Shown here one piece after another: positions 19,976 through 26,472 of a DNA stretch of 43,405 nt. Position numbers and translations under genes: made by a program. Within the stretch, counting starts at the first letter, position 1. Every line of letters begins with the position of its first letter. The notes below the pieces were generated by a model, which did no database searches, was not told where the DNA came from, and worked only from the letters and a program-made list of their open reading frames with translations. The DNA is from JBAVQS01 sp049694275 (GTDB lineage Bacteria > Chloroflexota > Anaerolineae > UBA4142 > SHND01), in assembly GCA_049694275.1 (NCBI GenBank), contig JBAVQS010000046.1, positions 1-43,405 on the forward strand. Reading direction: 5' to 3'.

Positions 19976-19981
19976 TATAAT
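19976..19981 (+). promoter_or_regulatory. TATAAT box very close to the glycosyltransferase start
   Basis: A perfect -10 hexamer lies 13 bp before the ATG at 19995; the -35 region is poor (TCGGTG). If used, transcription would start only about 7 nt before the ATG, giving an almost leaderless mRNA. No Shine-Dalgarno sequence is visible before this ATG, which agrees with that reading. Confidence 0.45.
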
Positions 19982-19994
19982 CCGCCCCGGTTGT

Positions 19995-21176
19995 ATGCTC
20001 TATTTGCTCTATCCCCAGTTGCGCAAATTGAGCGGGGCGGAGCGCTTGATTCTACGTCTCGCCGCGCACGCCGCCGCACAGGGGGCGGCGCTGACGCTCG
20101 TTACGCACTATATGGACCCGGCCTGCCGCCCGGCGCTCGACCCGCAGGTGCGCTTGATCGAAACAGGGTGGCGGGCGAATCTTTTCCACAATCATTATCT
20201 TGACGCCACACTCGAATACCTCGCATCGGTTCGCCTGCTCGCCCGGATCGGCGATGATGCACAGGCGATCACCTTTTTTGGTCCGCCCAGCCTGCCCGCG
20301 CTCTACTGGTCCAGGCATTCGCGCCGGCGTGGGTTGCCGCACCTCTATTTTTGCTACGAGCCGCCGCGGGTGATTTATGACGATACCCGCGAGATTGTCG
20401 CGCGCATGGGTTTGGCCGGGACACTGGCGCGCCCCTTTTTGCATTTGTACAAGGGGGTGGACCGGCGAATGGCGCGCGAGGCGGATGTGCTCATGGGCAA
20501 CAGCCGTTTTGGGGCCGAACGGTTGTGGGCCGCGTACGAACGTGAGGCAGTGGTGATTACGCACGGCGTCGATCTGTTTCCTCCGTCGCCGGCGCAGGTC
20601 AATGCCCTCGCGACGCGCTATGACCTGGTCGGCCGTCCGGTGGTGCTCACCGTCAATTTCCTCCATCCCCGCAAGCGAATTGACCTGTTTCTCCGCGCAT
20701 TCGCACGTATTCATGCGGAGGCGCCCACCGCCGTAGCCCTTGTCGTCGGCGCAGGGCCGGAGGCGGCGCGGCTTGACGCGCTGGCGCATGAATTGGGCAT
20801 TCAGGATGCGGTGCGCTTGACCGGCTTTGTGCCGGACGAGGAGCTGCCGGCCTATTACGCGCTGGCGACGCTCTACTTGCACACCTGCAAGCGCGAATCG
20901 TTTGGGCTGAGCGTCTTGGAGGCGAGCGCAGCGGGCGTGCCGGTAGTCGCGGTGGACGAGGGGGGGCCGCGCGAGATTATTGTCAATGGCGAGAGCGGCC
21001 TGCTGGTCGATTCAAATCCGGCAGCGCTTGCGGCGGGTGCGGTCCTGCTCCTCGAAAATGAAGAGCGCCGGCGTAGTATGGGAGAGGTCGCGCGCCGGCG
21101 GGTGGCAGAGTACTATACGTGGGACAAGGGGGCGCAGACGTTTCTCGACATTGTGCGCCGCGTGAGTGGAGAATGA
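19995..21176 (+). CDS. GT4-family glycosyltransferase
   Basis: A 393-residue retaining glycosyltransferase of the GT-B fold, which adds sugars from nucleotide-sugar donors to lipids or glycans at the cytoplasmic face. The N-terminal acceptor half has the short glycine/AER loop LRKLSGAERLILRLA. The C-terminal donor half shows VVLTVNFLHPRKRIDLFLRA, the VGAGPEAARL segment and the EX7E region CKRESFGLSVLEASAAGVPV with both glutamates. The spacing and YFCYEPPRVIYDD segment recall mannosyltransferases of the ALG2/PimB type, but the sugar cannot be read off. It overlaps the next membrane-protein gene (in-frame start options 21166 and 21184), suggesting one glycan or glycolipid unit. Confidence 0.9.
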   Translation: MLYLLYPQLRKLSGAERLILRLAAHAAAQGAALTLVTHYMDPACRPALDPQVRLIETGWRANLFHNHYLDATLEYLASVRLLARIGDDAQAITFFGPPSLPALYWSRHSRRRGLPHLYFCYEPPRVIYDDTREIVARMGLAGTLARPFLHLYKGVDRRMAREADVLMGNSRFGAERLWAAYEREAVVITHGVDLFPPSPAQVNALATRYDLVGRPVVLTVNFLHPRKRIDLFLRAFARIHAEAPTAVALVVGAGPEAARLDALAHELGIQDAVRLTGFVPDEELPAYYALATLYLHTCKRESFGLSVLEASAAGVPVVAVDEGGPREIIVNGESGLLVDSNPAALAAGAVLLLENEERRRSMGEVARRRVAEYYTWDKGAQTFLDIVRRVSGE

Positions 21177-21183
21177 AGGCAGG

Positions 21184-22632
21184 ATGGGAATAACAGGCAA
21201 ACGGATAGAGGAGCAGGTTGAGAGACGGGCGCCTTTAAACTGGAACGCCCGGCTCGACGCGCTGGTCGCGCGGCCGCTCCCGCTTTTCGTCGGCATCTTT
21301 TTGCTCTTTGTGATTGTCTTTGGCGCGTCGATTGCGTTGCTGCCACGCCGTTACGGCCAGTTGATCATCGGCGATGGCGTTTATTACTATGCCTATTTGC
21401 GGGCGGCCGTCATCGACCACAGCCTCGATTTCTCGAAAGATTACGACTTTTACATCCGCTTGAACAAGCTCGACCCGAACAAAAAAGACGCGGTCCTGGG
21501 CTTTGGCCAGACGCCGACAGGCAAGATTGGGAACCTGTTTTCCGTTGGCCCGGCCGTCCTCTGGCTGCCTATCTATCTCCCGACCCATCTCGCCGCGCTG
21601 GCGCTCCATCATTCGCAGGATGGCTTTTCCTATTTCTATGAGGCGCCCATTCTGTTCCTGAGCATTTTCTATGGATTTCTTGCCATTCTGATGATCTGGC
21701 GCGTCGCGGCGGACCTGTTCAGCCGGTGGGCTGCTCTGGTGGCCGCGCTCGGAATCTGGCTCGCGACCAATGTGGTCTATTACATGGGGGTCTCGCCCTC
21801 CGCTTCGCATGTCCTCTCGTTGTTTGCCGTCTCGCTCTTTATCTATTGGTGGCATCGGACGCGCGCGCAGCGCACCTGGCGCGATTGGTTTGTGTGGGGA
21901 TTGTGCGGTGGGCTAATGGCGCTCGTGCGCTGGCAGGATGGGCTGATAACGCTGCTCGCCCTGTTCGAACTGGTCGCCGCATGGTGGCGTGATGGCCAGC
22001 AGGGCGCGCCGCGGTCGCTCCGCACAATGCTCGCATCCACGCGCGCCTGGCTCCCGATTGGGTTGCTCTTTGCCGCCGGCGTGCTCATCGCCTTTTCACC
22101 GCAAATGATTGCCTGGCAAATCCTGTACGGCTCACCCCTTACCGCCCCGCAGGGGCAAACCTTTTTCTATTTTAATCGTCCCGAAATCTGGAATGTCCTC
22201 TTTGGCCTGAAACGCGGGCTATTCACATGGACCCCGCTCGTGTTGCTCGGCGTACTCGGCCTGATTCCTCTCTATCGCCGCTACAAGCTCCTCTGCGCGG
22301 CCGTGATTGTGATTTTCGCCCTCGAAACCTATCTCAACAGTATCGTCTATGACTGGTGGGGCGGAGAGGCGTTCGGCGCGCGGCGCTTTATCGGTCTCTT
22401 GCCATTCCTGGCGCTGGGCCTGGCGGCGCTCGTCGATGTGGTTCGCGCACACGCCTCGCGCTGGGCGGTCCTGGCGCTGTTGGCCGCGTTCGTCGTCTGG
22501 AACAACCTCTTTATCCTCCAGTACGACCTGTGGTTGCATGGGATCGGGCATATCAGCGCCGATCCGACGCTGAGTGAGATCACGATCGACAAGTTTACCC
22601 TGCCGTTCAAGCTATTGTTGAAAATCAAGTAG
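21184..22632 (+). CDS. Multi-pass membrane protein, possible GT-C type glycosyltransferase
   Basis: The protein has about 483 residues from ATG 21184; a GTG at 21166, overlapping the previous gene, would add six residues. A first membrane helix follows a basic N-terminus (PLFVGIFLLFVIVFGASIAL). A soluble loop with GDGVYYYAYLRAAVIDHSLD comes next, then roughly ten hydrophobic helices with short loops. The early acidic DGVYYY loop after helix 1 and the overall layout resemble lipid-linked sugar transferases of the GT-C fold, but no diagnostic motif is certain. Its position behind a GT4 gene supports a role in building a surface glycan. The 3' end overlaps the convergent diguanylate cyclase gene by 8 bp. 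Confidence 0.8.
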   Translation: MGITGKRIEEQVERRAPLNWNARLDALVARPLPLFVGIFLLFVIVFGASIALLPRRYGQLIIGDGVYYYAYLRAAVIDHSLDFSKDYDFYIRLNKLDPNKKDAVLGFGQTPTGKIGNLFSVGPAVLWLPIYLPTHLAALALHHSQDGFSYFYEAPILFLSIFYGFLAILMIWRVAADLFSRWAALVAALGIWLATNVVYYMGVSPSASHVLSLFAVSLFIYWWHRTRAQRTWRDWFVWGLCGGLMALVRWQDGLITLLALFELVAAWWRDGQQGAPRSLRTMLASTRAWLPIGLLFAAGVLIAFSPQMIAWQILYGSPLTAPQGQTFFYFNRPEIWNVLFGLKRGLFTWTPLVLLGVLGLIPLYRRYKLLCAAVIVIFALETYLNSIVYDWWGGEAFGARRFIGLLPFLALGLAALVDVVRAHASRWAVLALLAAFVVWNNLFILQYDLWLHGIGHISADPTLSEITIDKFTLPFKLLLKIK

Positions 22633-23968
22633 AGTTTTTTTCTTTGACTGTGCGATAGTCGACATGATCGTCAGCGTAGAGAGAGTTCGGAAGAGCGGTC
22701 AGGCGATGGTCTGAGGTGGCGTGCTCGGCCTGCACCGACGGAGGAACTTCCGGAAAGGCGATTGTGCAATTGCGCCCCTGGAGCTTGGCCTGGTAGACGG
22801 CGATATCCGCGCTGTGAATCAATTCCATGGCAGTCTGCGCATCGGCGGGATGAGTGGCGATGCCAATGCTCATGGTCACATGGATGGGGGCGGCGCTGGT
22901 ATGCACGCGGAATCCGTGCGCCGCGACGGACTGGCGCAGCCGGTCGGCTATCACACGCGCGTCGTTCACCCCCGTCTCCGGGAGGGCGATGCAAAACTCT
23001 TCCCCCCCGAAGCGTCCGGCAATATCATATTCGCGGATGTTCTGGGTAATGAGCATGCCGATCTGGCGAAGCACCTCATCGCCGGCGATGTGGCCGTAGG
23101 TGTTGTTCACATTCCGCAACAGGTCCAGGTCTGTCATCAGCATGCTGAGGGGGCGTTGAAACCGGTTGGCCCGGTCAAACTCGGCCGCGTACAATCGCCC
23201 AAAATACCGCGCATTCCATAACCCTGTCTTGCCATCGGTCTGCGCTTCCATTTTGAGCTGCGGAATCATCAGCGCGCGATAGATGAGCACCAGCGGCGCA
23301 AGGGAAACGAGGACGAGCAGCGGATTCTGCTCCCACATGACTGCAAAGATATAGCCCATCAGGAGGAGGACCATATCCATGGTGAGGTTCTCGCGGTCGA
23401 GGACGCCCAGTTCCTGCCAGCTCTTTTTGCGGGCCAGCACAATCGCCTGCCCGGTGACCAGGTGATTGACGGCCAAAAAAAATAAGGCGCCAAGGAGGAC
23501 CGTAATGGTTTCCCACAACGACCGGTAGAGGGCGCCATCGGGATCGGCCCCCACCGACTGGTAGAGGCTGCCATCGGGATCAAGCCATATCCAGAATTGG
23601 TGCGCCAGAACGCCGGCAAGAATGATGGTGGCAATATTGAACGGCTGGAGATACCAGGCGCTCAGCGTCCCGCTTTTAAGCCAGCGTTCTTTGGCCCATT
23701 CCGCGCAGTATGAGATGATGACCAGGAGCACGAACCATGCGGGTGCAAGCAGGAGCACCCCGGCAAAAATAAAGATAAAGGTGGCGTAATAACTCTGGTG
23801 ATTAATCGCATCGACGCGCAAAAGTTGCGCGGCCGTTGCCAGCGCTGTCAGGATGAGGAATGTGGGCCATTGTGTAAGAGGGAATCCGAGGAATAGGAAT
23901 GTACACGCGCTTGCCAGCGCCCCGGCGATCAGGATCGCGTAGACAAAAGCCCAGGCGCGTCTAGACAT
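22625..23968 (-). CDS. Membrane-bound diguanylate cyclase (GGDEF)
   Basis: This enzyme makes cyclic di-GMP from two GTP. ATG 23968 (MSRRAWAFVYAIL) is chosen because GGGAG lies upstream and the membrane region begins at once; an upstream in-frame TTG at 24031 overlaps a terminator hairpin. Residues 1-245 hold six or seven hydrophobic segments of no recognised sensor family. The GGDEF domain (about 265-420) has the substrate motif LSMLMTDLDLLRNVNNTYGH and the active site GGEEF (321-325). An intact product-inhibition site REYD lies exactly five residues before it. It should therefore be active and feedback-controlled. The neighbouring subtilase is under a cyclic di-GMP riboswitch, a likely functional link. 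Confidence 0.95.
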   Translation of the reverse strand: MSRRAWAFVYAILIAGALASACTFLFLGFPLTQWPTFLILTALATAAQLLRVDAINHQSYYATFIFIFAGVLLLAPAWFVLLVIISYCAEWAKERWLKSGTLSAWYLQPFNIATIILAGVLAHQFWIWLDPDGSLYQSVGADPDGALYRSLWETITVLLGALFFLAVNHLVTGQAIVLARKKSWQELGVLDRENLTMDMVLLLMGYIFAVMWEQNPLLVLVSLAPLVLIYRALMIPQLKMEAQTDGKTGLWNARYFGRLYAAEFDRANRFQRPLSMLMTDLDLLRNVNNTYGHIAGDEVLRQIGMLITQNIREYDIAGRFGGEEFCIALPETGVNDARVIADRLRQSVAAHGFRVHTSAAPIHVTMSIGIATHPADAQTAMELIHSADIAVYQAKLQGRNCTIAFPEVPPSVQAEHATSDHRLTALPNSLYADDHVDYRTVKEKNST

Positions 23969-24010
23969 TCCATAGTCTCCCGCCAATCCGGTCCATGCCG
24001 GTCTTTGAGG

Positions 24011-24050
24011 AAAAGCGGCATGACCCCCCAACGCGAGTCATGCCGCTGCG
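24011..24050 (-). terminator. Intrinsic terminator after the subtilase gene
   Basis: AGCGGCATGAC (24014-24024) pairs with GTCATGCCGCT (24037-24047). Read on the minus strand the stem is followed by TTTTCC. It ends the riboswitch-subtilase transcript before the diguanylate cyclase gene, so the latter probably has its own promoter or depends on read-through. Confidence 0.75.
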
Positions 24051-24065
24051 CACCGATCTTGTTCA

Positions 24066-25595
24066 CTAATTTCCCCAATAGTCGCTGGTCCAGCTAACCG
24101 ACGTCCAGCTAACCGACGTCCAGCTAACCGACGTCCAGCTAACCGACGTCCAACTGACCGATGTCCAACTCACACTGTCCCAGAGGGGCGGGTTCGGGCC
24201 GGTCCATAGCAAACGGCTCGCAGGGGTTCCCGTGTTGGCTGTATCGAGTGTGGTCGCGCGAACGGCTGCCGCGATATCGAGATACCCTGCACCTGTTCCC
24301 GAACCAAAGGGACGTGCGGTGGACAAGAGCCGGGACTTGACCTGGTCCGGATTGAGCGCCGGATTCGACTGGATCAATAGAGCTGCGGCGCCGGAGACGA
24401 CGGCTGCCGAGACGGAGGTCCCGGACATGCGAAAATAGGCGCTGTTGACCACATGATCGCGGTGGGCGCGGGCAATCGTCGTTCCTTCACTCCCCAGTAG
24501 GCTAACAATGTTCTGACCCGGCGCGACGAGGTCCGGCTTGGCGACGCCATCCGGTGTTGTCGCGTAGGCGGAATAGCCTGCCAGCGTATCGTCGCCGATA
24601 TCCGGCGTGCCGTGATCGTTCACCGCGCCTACCGTGATGACAAATGGATCGTTGGCCGGCGCATAGAGTACGCCATTCGGGCCGGTGTTGCCGGCTGAGA
24701 CCACGACAACGATCTTGTTGAACCAGAGGATCTCGGCGGCCGCATCCAATGGATCGACATTGTAGGATTGAGCGACGCTGCTGTTGAGCGAGAGATTGAC
24801 CACGCGGATGTTGTAGCGGTCTTTGTTGTTCAATACCCACTGCATGCCCGCGACGACATCCGACGTCATTCCCATTCCCTCGTCGTCGGTAACTTGCACA
24901 CTGACGAGATTGACCTGGGGCGCCACGCCCTGGTAAAGCCCATTGGATGTCTCACCGTTGCCGCCGATGACGCCGGCGATGTGGGTTCCGTGCCCGTAAT
25001 GGTCAAACCAGCCCTGGGTATTGCCCTTGACGCGCACCCGGGCGATTACGCGCGAGTTATTGGACAGTCCATTATCGAGGTCGGTGTGATTATCGATCCC
25101 GCTGTCGATCACAGCGACGGTGATCCCTTGTCCCTGGAGGGAGGGCGACCCCTGCCATAATTGATTGGCATTGATTGCCTGGGTATAGCTGTTGGAAGAA
25201 AGATTCTGCGGATCACAGCTTTTGCAACTCGATTTCGCCACCGGGGCATCCGGCGAAATCCAGCGTACGCCCGGCGCGGCGGCGAGTTCTGGAATTGCTC
25301 GGGCGGGGAGTTGCGCGGCAAACGCGTGAATGATCGAGAGGTCCTGGGTCACGCGACCGCCCAAACGCGCCAACAATGGTGCAAGGTCAACCCCATTGTC
25401 TGTTTTTTGAACAATGACGGCGACCTGTGCATCAGGTTGGGTCCTGACGAACTGGAGCAATGCCGATTGTACGCGTGCTGCTGGAACGGATAGGCTCGGC
25501 AGGAGAAACAGCGCACCGAGCGTGAGGAAGAGAAGCGCGCTGAGAATGATCCGGCCAGGCTCGGCATGACGTAATCTTATAATCTGAGCCCTCAT
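24066..25595 (-). CDS. Exported subtilisin-like serine protease (S8) with SVSWT repeats
   Basis: A 509-residue protease starting at ATG 25595, with GGAGG 8 nt upstream. Residues 1-40 are an export signal (basic start, hydrophobic core LLFLTLGALFLLPSLS). An inhibitor-I9-like propeptide follows (about 45-120). The catalytic domain has Asp164 (AVIDSGID), His202 (YGHGTHIAGV), oxyanion Asn303 (VSAGNTGP) and Ser394 (MSGTSVSAA). The C-terminus ends in six tandem SVSWT units and then SDYWGN. Repeats of the SASW kind are known on secreted proteases of Chloroflexota and Actinobacteria and may anchor or sort the enzyme. The mRNA leader holds a cyclic di-GMP riboswitch, so secreted proteolysis is tied to the sessile/motile signal. 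Targets are unknown; surface adhesins are an obvious idea. Confidence 0.96.
   Translation of the reverse strand: MRAQIIRLRHAEPGRIILSALLFLTLGALFLLPSLSVPAARVQSALLQFVRTQPDAQVAVIVQKTDNGVDLAPLLARLGGRVTQDLSIIHAFAAQLPARAIPELAAAPGVRWISPDAPVAKSSCKSCDPQNLSSNSYTQAINANQLWQGSPSLQGQGITVAVIDSGIDNHTDLDNGLSNNSRVIARVRVKGNTQGWFDHYGHGTHIAGVIGGNGETSNGLYQGVAPQVNLVSVQVTDDEGMGMTSDVVAGMQWVLNNKDRYNIRVVNLSLNSSVAQSYNVDPLDAAAEILWFNKIVVVVSAGNTGPNGVLYAPANDPFVITVGAVNDHGTPDIGDDTLAGYSAYATTPDGVAKPDLVAPGQNIVSLLGSEGTTIARAHRDHVVNSAYFRMSGTSVSAAVVSGAAALLIQSNPALNPDQVKSRLLSTARPFGSGTGAGYLDIAAAVRATTLDTANTGTPASRLLWTGPNPPLWDSVSWTSVSWTSVSWTSVSWTSVSWTSVSWTSDYWGN
24090..24164 (-). repeat. 15-bp tandem repeats encoding SVSWT
   Basis: Four identical copies of CCAGCTAACCGACGT fill 24090-24149 and a diverged copy (CCAACTGACCGATGT) follows at 24150-24164. 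On the coding strand each unit gives one pentapeptide. Identity at DNA level suggests recent expansion or slippage, so copy number may vary between strains. Confidence 0.92.
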
Positions 25596-25654
25596 AGGTA
25601 TTGCCTCCAGTGAAACCCCCTGCCCCAAATGGATGGAGCGGGTTCACCCTTTAC

Positions 25655-25733
25655 AAGCGGCTGCCCGGCTGTCCTTCCTGATCAGGAGGACCCGCGGCTT
25701 TGCGTCCCCATCTCACGATGGGTTTGCCTTTTT
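25655..25733 (-). promoter_or_regulatory. Cyclic di-GMP-I (GEMM-I) riboswitch
   Basis: Read on the minus strand, the class I signature is present in order. AAAAAGGCAAACC is followed by a hairpin CCCATC-GTGA-GATGGG closed by a GNRA tetraloop. GGACGCAAAGCC comes next, then a second arm with GGGTCCT...AGGAAGGA, and the closing strand CAGCCGGGCAGCCGC. The two G residues just before CAAACC match aptamers that bind cyclic di-GMP rather than the cGAMP-preferring variants (inference). Downstream, GTGAACCC (about 25639-25646) can pair with GGGTTTCAC just before the GGAGG of the subtilase, a possible expression platform. The start codon lies about 60 nt after the aptamer. Whether the ligand turns expression on or off cannot be told. 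Confidence 0.95.
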
Positions 25734-25739
25734 CGCCCA

Positions 25740-25767
25740 ATAGTACCCTGGTAAATAATGTGATCAA
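25740..25767 (-). promoter_or_regulatory. Predicted promoter of the riboswitch-subtilase transcript
   Basis: On the minus strand TTGATC (25767-25762), a 16-bp spacer and TACTAT (25745-25740). The expected start near 25733 would put the aptamer at the very 5' end of the RNA. Confidence 0.6.
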
Positions 25768-25880
25768 GCAACATAACAGGGCATCTGCACTCTCCAGAAT
25801 GCAGACTGATTATTTATAATCATTATACCTTAGAAAGGCTACAGTTTCAACAGCCAGTTCACCGAAATAGTACTCTTGGC

Positions 25881-26414
25881 CTATTTGCCGGCAATGTCCT
25901 TTTGAAAGAGCTGTTGAGCATAGAGGATGCGCTCTTTGGCCCGATCTGCCCGTTCCCAGCCAAACGTCTTGACGTGTGCGCCCTCCAGGTCCTTGTAAAC
26001 GGCGAAAAAGTGGGCCACCTCGGACAAAAAGTGCTGGGGAATATCGGCAATTTCGTGATAATCCCCAAAGATCGGGTCCTTGGCCGGCACCGCCAGGATC
26101 TTGTCGTCGGGCTCGCCCTTGTCCTTCATACGAAAGAGACCGATGGGGCGGGCCTGAATAATACAGCCCGAAAAGGTCGGCTCGTTGATCATGACGAGAA
26201 TGTCAAGCGGGTCCCCATCGTCGTAATAGGTCTGGGGGATAAACCCATAATCGCCCGGGTAGTGAATGGACGAATAGAGCACGCGGTCGAGCAGGATTGC
26301 GCCGCTTGCCTTGTCGTATTCGTACTTGTTGCGTGAGCCTTTGGGGATTTCGACGACGACATTGACGATATTCGGCGCGTCCGGTCCCACTGGCAACTCT
26401 TTCCACAGGTTCAA
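25881..26414 (-). CDS. ppa: Inorganic pyrophosphatase (family I)
   Basis: Hydrolyses pyrophosphate to drive biosynthetic reactions. Start is TTG 26414 (translated MNLWKELPVG), because GGGAGG lies 6 nt upstream and family members begin in the same way; a GTG at 26432 would bury that ribosome site. The 177-residue product has the substrate and metal motifs VEIPKGSRNKYEYD, YPGDYGFIPQTYYDDGDPLD, and DPIFGDYHEIADIP with the following KDLEGAHVKTFGWE. All the usual Asp and Lys residues appear intact. It follows the A2M-like gene with 53 bp between, where an extended -10 gives it a promoter of its own. Confidence 0.97.
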   Translation of the reverse strand: MNLWKELPVGPDAPNIVNVVVEIPKGSRNKYEYDKASGAILLDRVLYSSIHYPGDYGFIPQTYYDDGDPLDILVMINEPTFSGCIIQARPIGLFRMKDKGEPDDKILAVPAKDPIFGDYHEIADIPQHFLSEVAHFFAVYKDLEGAHVKTFGWERADRAKERILYAQQLFQKDIAGK

Positions 26415-26466
26415 CGAGTACCTCCCACACAAAGATTAATGCAAAAGAAGGGTGAATTCTTTCACC

Positions 26467-26472
26467 ATTATA
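26467..26472 (-). promoter_or_regulatory. Extended -10 element for the pyrophosphatase gene
   Basis: On the minus strand TGTTATAAT is an extended -10 (TGnTATAAT). It overlaps the stop codon of the A2M-like gene, with no clear -35. Transcription would begin near 26460, about 46 nt before the TTG start. Confidence 0.5.
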
